From: HGM13006 sp900757695
Lineage (GTDB): Bacteria; Bacillota; Clostridia; Oscillospirales; Oscillospiraceae
Direction: 5' to 3'
Assembly: GCA_959607825.1 (NCBI GenBank)
Contig: CAUHNW010000002.1
Location: 124,001-188,000, forward strand
DNA length: 64,000 nucleotides
Within the stretch, counting starts at the first letter, position 1; each line of letters starts with the position of its first letter. Shown piece by piece: positions 1-8,914 of this stretch. A program made the translations under genes and the position numbers. Below the pieces are notes generated by a model. That model was not told the DNA's origin, did not search any database, and saw nothing but the letters and a program-made list of their open reading frames with translations.

Positions 1-698
1 CCGCACTCCTCCACGGCCTTTACAATGGCCTCCAGCGCATCCTCATCCTTGGCAAGGTTGGGGGCATATCCGCCCTCATCGCCCACTCCGGCGGCGGGAG
101 TGCCCATTTCCTTGAGAACGGTTTTCAGCTGATGGAATACCTCGGCACACATTCTGAGGGCATCGCTCCAGCTCTTGGCGCCTACGGGCATAACCATGAA
201 TTCCTGAATGTCCACGTTGTTGGTGGCGTGGGCACCGCCGTTGAGAATGTTCATCATGGGAACCGGCAGAACCTTTGCATTGATGCCGCCGATGTAGCGA
301 TACAGGGGGATGCACAGAGAATCTGCGGCGGCGTGGGCCACGGCCATGGATACCGCCAGAATGGCATTGGCGCCCAGACGGGACTTGTTGGGGGTGCCGT
401 CCAGATCGATCATGGTCTGGTCAATTTCAGCCTGATCCAATGCGTTCATGCCGATCACGGCCTCTGCGATCTCGGTGTTGATGTTGGTAACAGCCTTCAT
501 AACAGACTTGCCGCCGTATTCCTGACCGCCGTCCCGAAGCTCGCAGGCCTCATATACGCCGGTGGATGCACCGGAGGGAACCGCTGCACGGCCCATGGAG
601 CCGTCTTCCAGATAGACGTCGGCCTCTACGGTGGGGTTGCCACGGGAGTCCAAAACCTGACGAGCGGTAACGGCAATGATCTCAAGATACTGTTTCAT
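1..698 (-). CDS. eno: Enolase (phosphopyruvate hydratase), C-terminus cut by window edge
   Basis: Interconverts 2-phosphoglycerate and phosphoenolpyruvate in glycolysis, in the cytosol. The visible 232 residues begin MKQYLEIIAVTARQVLDSRG and carry the enolase N-domain signature (RQVLDSRGNPTVE, then AAVPSGASTG), followed by barrel-start sequence with GANAILAVSMA and MMNILNGGAHA. The remaining ~200 residues, with the catalytic lysines, lie beyond position 1. The start is fixed by AGGAGGAG a few bases upstream. It is the last visible gene of trmL-pgk-tpiA-eno. A phosphoglycerate mutase, often found between tpi and eno in Firmicutes, is absent here. Identification is secure. Confidence 0.97.
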   Translation of the reverse strand, partial: MKQYLEIIAVTARQVLDSRGNPTVEADVYLEDGSMGRAAVPSGASTGVYEACELRDGGQEYGGKSVMKAVTNINTEIAEAVIGMNALDQAEIDQTMIDLDGTPNKSRLGANAILAVSMAVAHAAADSLCIPLYRYIGGINAKVLPVPMMNILNGGAHATNNVDIQEFMVMPVGAKSWSDALRMCAEVFHQLKTVLKEMGTPAAGVGDEGGYAPNLAKDEDALEAIVKAVEEC

Positions 699-735
699 GG
701 GAATCTCCTCCTAAGTATTGTGAAGTGGTATGCAG

Positions 736-1512
736 TCAGTCAGTCTCCTGATTGGCGGCGTTGATGATATGAATAAACTTTTCGGGGTCCAGAGAAGCGC
801 CGCCAATGAGGCCGCCGTCAATGTCCGGCTGGGCCAGAAGGTTTTCGGCGTTCTTGTCATTCATGGAGCCGCCGTAGAGAATGGAGGTTGCCCGGGCTGT
901 TTTTGCCGAGGAAAGCTTCCGTACTACGGTGCGGATGTGCTGGCAGACCTCTTCAGCCTCCTGCGGGGAGGCCGTGAGCCCTGTGCCGATGGCCCAGATG
1001 GGCTCATAGGCGATGACGATGCGCCGGAGCTGCTCCGGTACAATGCCGTAAAATGCGGATTTCAGCTGCATGGTGATGTGCTCGAATGTAACGTCGGTTT
1101 CCCGCTGCTGGAGGCTTTCGCCTACGCAGAGGATGGGCGTGAGGCCGGCTTCCAGCGCAGCCTTCAGCTTGGCGTTGATCTCCTGATCGGTTTCCCCCAT
1201 GGCCCGCCGCTCGGAGTGGCCGAGAATCACATATTTGACACCGGCATCCACCAGCATGGGTGCGCTGATCTCACCGGTATATGCCCCAAAGGTCTCCTGA
1301 TGCATGTTTTCGGCGCCGATGCTGACACGGGTATCCTTCAGCGCCTTGACACCGGCAGGAATGCAGATGGCGGGCATGCACAGGACAATCTCACACCAGC
1401 GGCCTCTGGGGAGGAGCCGCTTGAGCTCCACGCCGAAGGCGCGGGTCTCGGTAGGAGTCTTGTTCATTTTCCAGTTTGCGGCGATCACGGTTTTTCTGTA
1501 TTTATGGTTCAT
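736..1512 (-). CDS. tpiA: Triosephosphate isomerase
   Basis: Interconverts dihydroxyacetone phosphate and glyceraldehyde 3-phosphate. At 258 residues it has normal length for this single-domain TIM barrel. All catalytic landmarks are visible: Lys15 in NWKMN, His99 in GHSERR, Glu170 in AYEPIWAIGTG (start of the flexible loop), and the phosphate-binding GGS near the C-terminus with the GGLIGGASL ending. It sits 17 bases after pgk and 37 bases before eno on the same strand, so it is almost certainly cotranscribed with them. Nothing unusual was seen. Confidence 0.97.
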   Translation of the reverse strand: MNHKYRKTVIAANWKMNKTPTETRAFGVELKRLLPRGRWCEIVLCMPAICIPAGVKALKDTRVSIGAENMHQETFGAYTGEISAPMLVDAGVKYVILGHSERRAMGETDQEINAKLKAALEAGLTPILCVGESLQQRETDVTFEHITMQLKSAFYGIVPEQLRRIVIAYEPIWAIGTGLTASPQEAEEVCQHIRTVVRKLSSAKTARATSILYGGSMNDKNAENLLAQPDIDGGLIGGASLDPEKFIHIINAANQETD

Positions 1513-1529
1513 GGTCGTCCCTCCCAGTC

Positions 1530-2720
1530 TCAGGCGTCCAGCAGAGCGGCCACACCGGGAAGCTCTGCACCGGCAAAGAATTCAAGGCTTGCGCCGCCGC
1601 CGGTGGAAACGTGAGTGATTTTGTCAGAGTAGCCCATCTGCTCTACGGCAGCGGCGGAATCACCGCCGCCAACGATGGTAACGGCTGCGCTTTCTGCCAT
1701 TGCCTTTGCTACGGCATTGGTGCCGGCGGCAAAGGCCGGGAATTCAAATACACCCATGGGGCCGTTCCAGATGACGGTGCCTGCGTTCCGAATGATATCC
1801 GCGTAGATTTCACGGGTCTTGGGGCCGATGTCCAGCCCCATCATGTTATCCGGGATCTGTCCTTCGTCAAAGAGAACAGGCTCGGCATCTGCGGCAAAAT
1901 GGTCGGCGGCAACGGTGTCCACAGGCAGGTGGATCTGCACACCCTTTTCCTGCGCTTTTTTCAGCAGCTCCAGACAGTAGCCGAAGGACTCGGTTTCACA
2001 CAGGGAGGTGCCGATTTTTCCGCCCTTGGCCGCAGTAAAGGTGTAGCTCATGCCGCCGCCGATGATAATGTGGTCGGCCAGCGTCAGCATATGGTCGATG
2101 ACGCCAATCTTATCGGAGACCTTGCTGCCGCCCATAATGAGCACCAGCGGACGGTTGGGGTCGGAGATGGCCTTGCCCATAATGTCCAGCTCCTTCTTTA
2201 CCAGAAGGCCGCTGTAGGCAGGAAGGAAGGAGGCAACGCCTACCGTGGAGGAGTGAGCCCGATGGCAGGAGCCAAAGGCGTCATTGACAAAAATCTCCGC
2301 CAGGGCTGCATACTGCTTTGCCAGCTCCATGTCGTTTTTGGTCTCGCCCTTCATAAAGCGGACATTTTCCAGCAGCAGAACCTGACCGGGCTGCAGCGCT
2401 GCGGCTTTTTCCTGCGCCTCGGGGCCTACAATGTCAGAGGCCAGCGCCACCGGCTGTCCCAGCAGCTCGCTGAGCCTTGCCTGTACCACCTTCAGGGAGT
2501 ACTTCTCTTCGTAGCCGTTCTTAGGGCGGCCCTTGTGGGAGCAGAGGATCACTGCGGCGCCATGGTCCAGCAGATAGTGGATGGTGGGGAGGGTCTTGCG
2601 GATACGGCTGTCATCGGTGATCACGCCCTCGTCATTGGTGGGAACGTTGAAGTCACAGCGGCAGAGGACCTTTTTGCCCTTCAGCTCCACGTCAAGGATG
2701 GTTTTCTTTTTGTAGTTCAT
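1530..2720 (-). CDS. pgk: Phosphoglycerate kinase
   Basis: Transfers phosphate from 1,3-bisphosphoglycerate to ADP in glycolysis. The 396 residues match the usual bacterial length. The N-terminal substrate domain has the family signature in the form VLCRCDFNVPTND (residues 18-30), where most homologues have Val or Ala for one or both Cys. SHKGRPKNG follows, and the C-terminal nucleotide domain has WNGPMGVFE and the VGGGDS and STGGGASLEFF loops. The start is preceded by GGAGG (TAAACGGAGGTTTCAACT, then ATG). It lies between trmL and tpiA in the minus-strand operon. The gapdh gene that often precedes pgk is not in this window. Confidence 0.97.
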   Translation of the reverse strand: MNYKKKTILDVELKGKKVLCRCDFNVPTNDEGVITDDSRIRKTLPTIHYLLDHGAAVILCSHKGRPKNGYEEKYSLKVVQARLSELLGQPVALASDIVGPEAQEKAAALQPGQVLLLENVRFMKGETKNDMELAKQYAALAEIFVNDAFGSCHRAHSSTVGVASFLPAYSGLLVKKELDIMGKAISDPNRPLVLIMGGSKVSDKIGVIDHMLTLADHIIIGGGMSYTFTAAKGGKIGTSLCETESFGYCLELLKKAQEKGVQIHLPVDTVAADHFAADAEPVLFDEGQIPDNMMGLDIGPKTREIYADIIRNAGTVIWNGPMGVFEFPAFAAGTNAVAKAMAESAAVTIVGGGDSAAAVEQMGYSDKITHVSTGGGASLEFFAGAELPGVAALLDA

Positions 2721-2735
2721 AGTTGAAACCTCCGT

Positions 2736-3239
2736 TTAATATGGTCGATCCAGGGGTTGGTTCTTCATTTTTCCAAAGCTCCGCAGATTGGGGAAGTCCA
2801 GCTGACGCAGAGCCTCATAGACAGCAATGGCGGCAGAGTTGGAGAGGTTCAGGCTCCGGGCCTCCTCTGCCATGGGGATCTTGACGCACCGATCCCGATG
2901 AGCCTCCAGAAATGGCTCCGGCAGACCGGCGGATTCCCGTCCGAAGAACAGGTAATCTCCGTCCTGATAGGTGACGTCGCAGTAACGGGCAGGGGCTTTT
3001 GTGGTATAGAGCCACATGGAAACCGGCCCGTTCTTTTCAAAAAAGTCGTCCAGTGAGTCGTAGATCCGAACATCCAGCAGATACCAGTAGTCGAGACCGG
3101 CACGGCGCAGAGCCTTGTCGGTAATTTCAAAGCCCAGGGGACGGATCAGATGCAGAGCTGCACCGGTGGCGGCGCAGGTGCGTGCAATGTTGCCGGTGTT
3201 TTGATGGATCTCCGGCGAAACCAGAACGATGTTAAGCAT
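2736..3239 (-). CDS. trmL: tRNA (cytidine/uridine-34-2'-O-)-methyltransferase, TrmL-type SPOUT enzyme
   Basis: Predicted to 2'-O-methylate the wobble nucleotide of tRNA-Leu isoacceptors, a SPOUT-class activity of a trefoil-knot dimer. The protein begins MLNIVLVSPEIHQNTGNIAR; the NTGNIAR motif and the later LFFGRESAGLPE and IPMAEEARSLNLSNSAAI knot motifs are diagnostic of this family. I chose the ATG at 3239 (167 residues) over one 27 bases upstream, because it aligns with family N-termini and has GGAAGGG upstream. It is the first gene after the minus-strand promoter and heads the glycolytic operon, which is an odd partner for pgk-tpi-eno. Confidence 0.93.
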   Translation of the reverse strand: MLNIVLVSPEIHQNTGNIARTCAATGAALHLIRPLGFEITDKALRRAGLDYWYLLDVRIYDSLDDFFEKNGPVSMWLYTTKAPARYCDVTYQDGDYLFFGRESAGLPEPFLEAHRDRCVKIPMAEEARSLNLSNSAAIAVYEALRQLDFPNLRSFGKMKNQPLDRPY

Positions 3240-3288
3240 AGTATGACCCTTCCGGCCGGAATACATTCTTCCGGCGCATCATGTTATC

Positions 3289-3317
3289 ATTGTAATTCAA
3301 GCCTATAGAAAATTCAA
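3289..3317 (-). promoter_or_regulatory. Sigma-A-type promoter of trmL-pgk-tpiA-eno
   Basis: On the minus strand TTGAAT (3312-3317) is followed after 17 bases by TACAAT (3289-3294). The first start codon is about 50 bases downstream. The 326-base gap 3267-3592 holds this promoter and the divergent lepA promoter; the AT-rich 130 bases between them show nothing else I can name. Confidence 0.7.
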
Positions 3318-3449
3318 GGAAAAAATTCAGTTTTTCTATAATTTTTTGCGAAAAAAGCGATTTTTCGGCGTTTTGCAATTTTCTAATGATACAAACGTAT
3401 GATACAAGACGGATGAGTGAAATCAGTGCAATTCTCTCGGCAAAATCCC

Positions 3450-3478
3450 TTTACAAAAGCGTGGGAATCTTCTATAAT
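3450..3478 (+). promoter_or_regulatory. Sigma-A-type promoter of lepA-hemW
   Basis: TTTACA (3450-3455), a 17-base spacer and a perfect TATAAT (3473-3478). The leader to the lepA ATG is about 108 bases. No riboswitch fold was recognised in it. Confidence 0.8.
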
Positions 3479-3592
3479 ATATCAGATATATTGGGGGCGT
3501 GCCGCCTTTTTTATTTTGCAGAAACGTCACGAAACTGTGCCGACACGTTTTAGGCGGAAAAATGCCCGAACGCATATTTTGAGGTGTGAACT

Positions 3593-5401
3593 ATGACCGA
3601 TTTGAATAAGCTTCGTAATTTTTCGATCATTGCGCATATTGACCATGGAAAATCCACGCTGGCAGACCGGCTTCTGGAGGAGTGTCAGGCCGTAGAGGCC
3701 CGTGAGATGGAGGATCAGATTCTGGACAATATGGATCTGGAACGGGAGCGGGGAATTACCATCAAGGCCCGTGCGGTGCGGCTCCTTTACACCGCCGATG
3801 ATGGGGAGACCTATGTGCTCAACCTCATCGATACCCCGGGGCATGTGGACTTCAACTATGAGGTCTCCCGTTCTCTGGCGGCCTGTGAGGGCGCAGTGCT
3901 GGTGGTAGATGCCTCTCAGGGTGTAGAGGCCCAGACACTGGCGAACACCTATCTGGCCATTGATGCGGGATTGGAAGTGCTGCCGGTGGTCAACAAGATC
4001 GACCTGCCTGCGGCAGATCCCCAGCGGGTCAAGCAGGAGATCGAGGATATCATTGGGCTTCCCGCAGAGGACGCCCCGGAGATTTCCGCCAAGAACGGCA
4101 TCAACATCCGCTCGGTGCTGGAGATGATCGTAAAGGATCTCCCGGCTCCGGAGGGAGACCGGACAAAGCCCCTGCGGGCGCTGATCTTTGACAGCCAGTA
4201 TGACAGCTATAAGGGCGTGATCGTCTACTTCCGGGTGATGGACGGTGTGATCCGGCAGGGAATGGACGTGAAGATGATGTCCGGCGGCGCTGTTTATAAA
4301 GTAGTGGAGGTGGGCTATCTCCATCCAAAGGGCATGGAGCCCACAGATGCACTGGGGGCCGGCGAGGTGGGCTATTTTACCGCCTCCATCAAAACCGTAT
4401 CCGATACCCGGGTGGGCGATACCGTAACGGACAATGAAAACCCTGCCACAGAGCCCCTTCAGGGCTATAAGGAAGTGCAGCCCATGGTGTTCTCCGGCGT
4501 GTATCCGGCGGACGGCTCCAAATATCCGGAGCTGCGGGATGCGCTGGAAAAGCTGAAGCTCAACGACGCTTCTCTCAGCTATGAGCCGGAAAGCTCTGTA
4601 GCGTTGGGCTTTGGCTTCCGCTGCGGCTTTTTGGGCCTGCTCCACATGGAGATCATCCAGCTGCGGCTGGAGCGGGAGTTTAATCTGGATCTCATTACCA
4701 CGGCCCCCAGCGTTGTCTATCGGGTCACAAAGACGGACGGAACGGTAGAGATGATCGATAACCCCCTGAACTATCCGGATCCCACGGAGATCGAGATGGC
4801 GGAGGAGCCCTTTGTACGGGCCTCCATTATCACGCCGCCGGAATATGTGGGCAGCATCATGGAGATCTGTCAGGAGCGCCGGGGCGAGTATCTGGATCTT
4901 ACCTATCTGGATCAGAGCCGAGTGGAGCTACACTATGACATGCCCCTCAACGAGATCATTTTTGATTTCTTTGACTGCCTGAAATCCAAGACCAGAGGCT
5001 ATGCGTCTTTGGACTATGAGGTGACGGGCTATCGGGCCAGCAATCTGGTGAAGCTGGATATTCTGCTGAATGGTGAAGTGGTGGATGCGCTGTCCTTTAT
5101 CCTTCATGCGGATAAGGCCTACGCCCGGGCCCGGAAGATCTGCGAGAAGCTCAAGGAGAATATTCCCCGCCAGCTCTTTGAGATCCCGGTACAGGCGGCC
5201 ATCGGCTCCAAGATCATTGCCCGGGAGACCATTAAGGCACTGCGGAAGGACGTTTTGGCCAAGTGCTACGGCGGCGATATCAGCCGAAAGAAGAAGCTGC
5301 TGGAAAAGCAGAAGGAAGGCAAGAAGCGGATGCGGAGTTTTGGTACGGTGGAGGTGCCTCAGGAGGCATTTATGGCGGTATTAAAGCTGGATTCCGAATA
5401 A
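3593..5401 (+). CDS. lepA: Elongation factor 4 (LepA), ribosome-associated GTPase
   Basis: Translational GTPase that acts on stalled or mistranslocated ribosomes. At 602 residues it has the standard LepA length. The G domain shows G1 AHIDHGKST (14-22), the switch II element DTPGHVDF and NKID. Domain II follows, then the LepA-specific GFGFRCGFLGLLHMEI segment, the EPFVRASIITPPEYVG domain V region, and the unique C-terminal domain ending in the conserved KKLLEKQKEGKKRMRSFG motif and QEAFMAVLKLD. The start has GAGGTG six bases upstream. hemW follows after nine bases; lepA-hemW is a common Firmicute pair, so cotranscription is likely. Confidence 0.98.
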   Translation: MTDLNKLRNFSIIAHIDHGKSTLADRLLEECQAVEAREMEDQILDNMDLERERGITIKARAVRLLYTADDGETYVLNLIDTPGHVDFNYEVSRSLAACEGAVLVVDASQGVEAQTLANTYLAIDAGLEVLPVVNKIDLPAADPQRVKQEIEDIIGLPAEDAPEISAKNGINIRSVLEMIVKDLPAPEGDRTKPLRALIFDSQYDSYKGVIVYFRVMDGVIRQGMDVKMMSGGAVYKVVEVGYLHPKGMEPTDALGAGEVGYFTASIKTVSDTRVGDTVTDNENPATEPLQGYKEVQPMVFSGVYPADGSKYPELRDALEKLKLNDASLSYEPESSVALGFGFRCGFLGLLHMEIIQLRLEREFNLDLITTAPSVVYRVTKTDGTVEMIDNPLNYPDPTEIEMAEEPFVRASIITPPEYVGSIMEICQERRGEYLDLTYLDQSRVELHYDMPLNEIIFDFFDCLKSKTRGYASLDYEVTGYRASNLVKLDILLNGEVVDALSFILHADKAYARARKICEKLKENIPRQLFEIPVQAAIGSKIIARETIKALRKDVLAKCYGGDISRKKKLLEKQKEGKKRMRSFGTVEVPQEAFMAVLKLDSE

Positions 5402-5410
5402 GGAGGAGCC

Positions 5411-6613
5411 ATGGCAAAGCAAAAAATCACTGCCCAGAAGCGGGCGCTTGGCATCTATGTGCATATTCCCTTCTGCCGGAGCAAGTGCCAGTACTGCGAC
5501 TTTTATTCTCTGCCCAAGAGTGCGAAAACGGTGGAGATGATGGACCGCTATGTGAAGGCGCTGGAGCGGCATATCCGGGAAGGCGGTGCCAGAGCACCCA
5601 AATACGAGGTGGATACCGTCTACTTCGGCGGCGGCACCCCCAGCTATTTCGGCTCGGAGCGGCTGAAGGAAGTGCTCACCACCATTACCCGGCGGTTCAA
5701 TGTATCAAAATCCGCAGAGGTGTCGCTGGAGGCAAACCCGGATTCCATTACGGAAAAGGGGTGCAAACGGCTGATCCAGTCGGGCTTTAACCGGATCTCC
5801 ATTGGCGTCCAGAACAACAATGACCAGATCCTCAAGATCCTTGGCCGGCCCCATACCTTCCGGCAGGCGGTGCAGGCGGTGGACATTGCCCGGACAGCGG
5901 GCTTCGACAACCTGTCCATTGATCTCATGTACGGCCTTCCGGGGCAGACGCCCCAGCAGTGGGCGGACTGCCTTGGCTCTGTGATCGATCTGCACCCGGA
6001 CCATATTTCGGCCTATGGCCTGACGCTGAATGAAGGGACGCCCCTGTACCGTTATCGGGATCAGGCGGCTCTGCCCAACGATGATGCCCAGGCGTCCATG
6101 TACCTCTATGCGGTCTCTACCCTGGAGGCCTATGGCTACCACCAGTATGAGATCTCCAACTTTGCGAAAACCGGACGGGAATGCCAGCACAACCTGAAAT
6201 ACTGGATGGGCGGCGAGTATATGAGCTTTGGCCCCTCTGCCGCTTCGGACTTTGCAGGCACCCGGTATACCTTTGCCTCCAATCTGCCCCAGTATGTCAA
6301 GGCGGTGAATACCGGTGATGCCATTACCACCGAGTGTGAATATGTTCCCATCAAGGAGCGGGCAGGCGAATATGTGATGCTGCGGATGCGCACCATCTAT
6401 GGCATTGAGCGGGAGGAATATGAGCGTACGTTCCTGATGCCCTTCGATCCGCTGGAACAGGTGATGGCCTTCTATCGGGGCCGTGGACTGACGGCGTTCA
6501 AGGATGGCCGCTGGTATCTGACGCCTCAGGGCATGCTGGTGTCCAATCAGCTCATTGGACAGCTGATCGAGGCACAGACGAAATCTACCCCCTTGTCCCC
6601 CCATAGATTTTAA
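5411..6613 (+). CDS. hemW: Radical SAM heme chaperone HemW (coproporphyrinogen III oxidase-like)
   Basis: 400-residue radical SAM protein of the HemW/HemN-like family. Cys22, Cys26 and Cys29 in FCRSKCQYCDFYS form the CxxxCxxC iron-sulfur site, followed by the SAM-binding FGGGTPS and the family's ISIGVQNNND and DLMYGLPGQT motifs. HemN proper has an additional N-terminal segment and a fourth adjacent cysteine. Here the residue after the third Cys is Asp, followed by Phe, the HemW pattern, so a heme-trafficking role is more likely than oxidase activity. It has an AGGAGG site nine bases after lepA. The last ~15 residues are low in conservation. A strong hairpin follows. Confidence 0.92.
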   Translation: MAKQKITAQKRALGIYVHIPFCRSKCQYCDFYSLPKSAKTVEMMDRYVKALERHIREGGARAPKYEVDTVYFGGGTPSYFGSERLKEVLTTITRRFNVSKSAEVSLEANPDSITEKGCKRLIQSGFNRISIGVQNNNDQILKILGRPHTFRQAVQAVDIARTAGFDNLSIDLMYGLPGQTPQQWADCLGSVIDLHPDHISAYGLTLNEGTPLYRYRDQAALPNDDAQASMYLYAVSTLEAYGYHQYEISNFAKTGRECQHNLKYWMGGEYMSFGPSAASDFAGTRYTFASNLPQYVKAVNTGDAITTECEYVPIKERAGEYVMLRMRTIYGIEREEYERTFLMPFDPLEQVMAFYRGRGLTAFKDGRWYLTPQGMLVSNQLIGQLIEAQTKSTPLSPHRF

Positions 6614-6624
6614 GACAAATGCAA

Positions 6625-6658
6625 GATTCCCGCCGCAGGTGCGCCTGCGGCGGGAATC
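6625..6658. terminator. Bidirectional hairpin terminator between hemW and the OYE gene
   Basis: Perfect 15-bp GC-rich stem (6625-6639 with 6644-6658) with a 4-base loop, placed between two convergent genes. The U-run is weak on the plus strand (ATTTATG) and also imperfect on the minus strand. Confidence 0.8.
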
Positions 6659-6670
6659 ATTTATGTTGGC

Positions 6671-8713
6671 TCAGATATTGTAGGCAGCCATGAACGCCGA
6701 GTAGTTGGCGTAGCGCATATTGCCCTTCAGAAACTCGTTGGGGGTGTTCAGCAGCTGCTGGCTCTGCATGCCGTGGGCACGGGTGATCTGGGCATCACCC
6801 ACAATATAGAACTCCGGTGCAGTGCCGAAGAAGGTTTCTGCCTCTTTTACGCAGGGGTGCACACCGGCGTTGACCACCACGGAATCAAAGGGAACTTCAC
6901 CGGTGGAGCCGTCCTTGTTCTGGTAAACGGCCTTGCCGCCGTCCACGGAAAGGATCTGTGCGTGCTGGATGGTATGGATGGCGGAATACTTTTCGGTAAG
7001 GTACCGGCGGGTCTGCATGGCATCGTGGCCGCCGCAGTTGCTGGCTGCGATGGAACGGGTGATCAGGGTGACATCGTGTCCGGTATCGCTTAAATACATG
7101 GCGCATTCAAAGGCGGTCATGGTGCCGCCGACAATCACCACTCTGTGGCCCAGCTGGGCCTCCTTGCCGAAGACCTCGATGGGGTGCAGGGCCTCCTTGC
7201 CGCCGGGGATATCCAGATGCTTGGGGGCTGCGCCGGTGGCGGCGATGACAGCATTATAGCCGCCATACTCGATCATCTCCGGGGTGGCCTCCGTGTTCAG
7301 ACGGATATCTACCCCCAGCTTCTCACACTGACGGATCTCCCAGTCCTTAAACCGCTGGATGCCCCATTTTCCATAGACATAGTCCGAGTGAATGGCCTGA
7401 CCGCCCAGAATGCCGGACTTTTCAAACAGCGTGACCTGATGGCCCCGCTGGGCGCAGACCATGGCGGCACGCATGCCTGCGGGGCCGCCGCCAATGACGG
7501 CCACCTTTTTACCGCCCTTGCTGGGCCGGAACATATCGTCAAAGACGTTTTCGAGGCCGAAGATGGGGTTTACGGCACAGATGGCGCTGTGGCAGCAGTC
7601 GCAGCGGAGGCAGGGGGTGATGTCATCCGGGCGCTGCTCGATGATCTTCTGGAGGTAATCCGGGTCGCAGTTATAGGTACGAGCCATGAATACCATATCA
7701 CACTTGCCCTCTTCAATGGCCCGCTCAATGACATCGGGATCCTGAAAACCGCAGGCGGCGCCGATGACGGCGTTGACGCCTGCATCCTTCAGAGCCTTGG
7801 TGTGCTGGAGGGACGGGGGATCCTGCTCCGGGAAAATATAGGTGCTGGGGTGCTCGCCGTAGCTTCTGGGGGGTCGGACATGGTAGATGTCTACATATTC
7901 ATCCCACAGCTTCAGCATTTCGATCCACTGGGGGTCAAAGGCCGCAGTTACCTGCATGGAGATCAGGAAATAGGGGCCGCACAGGGCACGGATTCGGGCG
8001 AGCAGCTCCGTGGTGGCACGGCAGCGGTTTTCCAGAGAGCCGCCATACTGATCCGTCCGGGTGTTGGCTGCGCCCACATCGCCGATGGGGGTGATCTCTA
8101 CCACATCGAAGCCAAGGCCACGGTATTCCAGTGCATCGTTGGCGATATCCTCGATCCAGTCCTGAATTTCAGCAGCAGTAGCCACACGTTTTTCACCGTT
8201 GCCGCCGGGAGCGCCCATGCCGCCCATGCCCCGGGAGGACATGCCGGGACGCCCCTTGGTGCCGATCCGATGGTTCTTCGGACCGTTTCCGCCCATGCCG
8301 GGAGGTGGGCCGCCGGGGCCGAAGGGGCCGAAGCCGCCGCCGGGCTTTGGCTCAGAGAAGCTCAGGCCCTCAGGCATGCGCCGATGGCTCTGCATGAGAC
8401 ATAGGCTGCCGTGGGCATGGACCCGGTCGATCATGCGGATCACATAGTTGTGGACAAAGGCGTTGTTCATGGGAAACAGTGCGGCGTCACCCCAGAGATT
8501 CCGATCCATTTCCGTGAGCGTGGCGGAGGGCATGGTGATGACGGAAGCGCCGTTTTTGGCTGCGTCCTCAATAAAGCGGATGGTGCCCTCAGCGGGGAAG
8601 TTTTCCGGGCCCTGCTGTTCCTGAGAATTGCACTTACTCATGCCCATGCGGGTGCGGATCACCACATCGCCCACCCGGATGGGGGTCAGGATCTTTTTGT
8701 ATCGATGGTTCAT
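6671..8713 (-). CDS. Divergent old-yellow-enzyme / 2,4-dienoyl-CoA reductase-like flavoprotein with a Gly/Pro/Met-rich insertion
   Basis: 680-residue iron-sulfur flavoprotein of the OYE/dienoyl-CoA reductase type. It has an N-terminal FMN TIM barrel (about 5-360), a cysteine cluster PCLRCDCCHSAIC (367-379) for a 4Fe-4S centre, and a C-terminal FAD/NAD(P)H domain with VIGGGPAGMRAA (407-417) and a second dinucleotide fold at VVIVGGTMTAFE. It should reduce an activated C=C bond with NAD(P)H. Substrate residues look altered: the usual HPGR region reads MQSHRRMPEG, and the usual EIHxAHGYL reads EITPIGDVG. Residues ~122-174 are a Gly/Pro/Met/Arg-rich insertion in the loop that normally covers the active site. 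The start was chosen at AGGAGG upstream of MNHRYKK; an upstream start 75 bases earlier lacks support. The gene appears monocistronic. Substrate unknown. Confidence 0.85.
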   Translation of the reverse strand: MNHRYKKILTPIRVGDVVIRTRMGMSKCNSQEQQGPENFPAEGTIRFIEDAAKNGASVITMPSATLTEMDRNLWGDAALFPMNNAFVHNYVIRMIDRVHAHGSLCLMQSHRRMPEGLSFSEPKPGGGFGPFGPGGPPPGMGGNGPKNHRIGTKGRPGMSSRGMGGMGAPGGNGEKRVATAAEIQDWIEDIANDALEYRGLGFDVVEITPIGDVGAANTRTDQYGGSLENRCRATTELLARIRALCGPYFLISMQVTAAFDPQWIEMLKLWDEYVDIYHVRPPRSYGEHPSTYIFPEQDPPSLQHTKALKDAGVNAVIGAACGFQDPDVIERAIEEGKCDMVFMARTYNCDPDYLQKIIEQRPDDITPCLRCDCCHSAICAVNPIFGLENVFDDMFRPSKGGKKVAVIGGGPAGMRAAMVCAQRGHQVTLFEKSGILGGQAIHSDYVYGKWGIQRFKDWEIRQCEKLGVDIRLNTEATPEMIEYGGYNAVIAATGAAPKHLDIPGGKEALHPIEVFGKEAQLGHRVVIVGGTMTAFECAMYLSDTGHDVTLITRSIAASNCGGHDAMQTRRYLTEKYSAIHTIQHAQILSVDGGKAVYQNKDGSTGEVPFDSVVVNAGVHPCVKEAETFFGTAPEFYIVGDAQITRAHGMQSQQLLNTPNEFLKGNMRYANYSAFMAAYNI

Positions 8714-8759
8714 AATAGCCTCCTTCTTCCTGTGTAGCCTTAGGATTCGAACTAATTCG

Positions 8760-8788
8760 ATTGTAGCAGGAACGGAGCGCAGATACAA
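8760..8788 (-). promoter_or_regulatory. Probable promoter of the OYE-like gene
   Basis: On the minus strand TTGTAT (8783-8788), 17 bases, TACAAT (8760-8765), about 45 bases before the start codon. Confidence 0.55.
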
Positions 8789-8914
8789 CTTCCAAATGAT
8801 GCGTGACTGGTCAGTTTATGTTTTGCCCGGAAAAAGTTTTGTGGGAAAATCAGGATGTACTTTTGGGTGCCGGTCATGTACAATAATACCAGACGGAGCA
8901 TAGGAGGGAATGCG

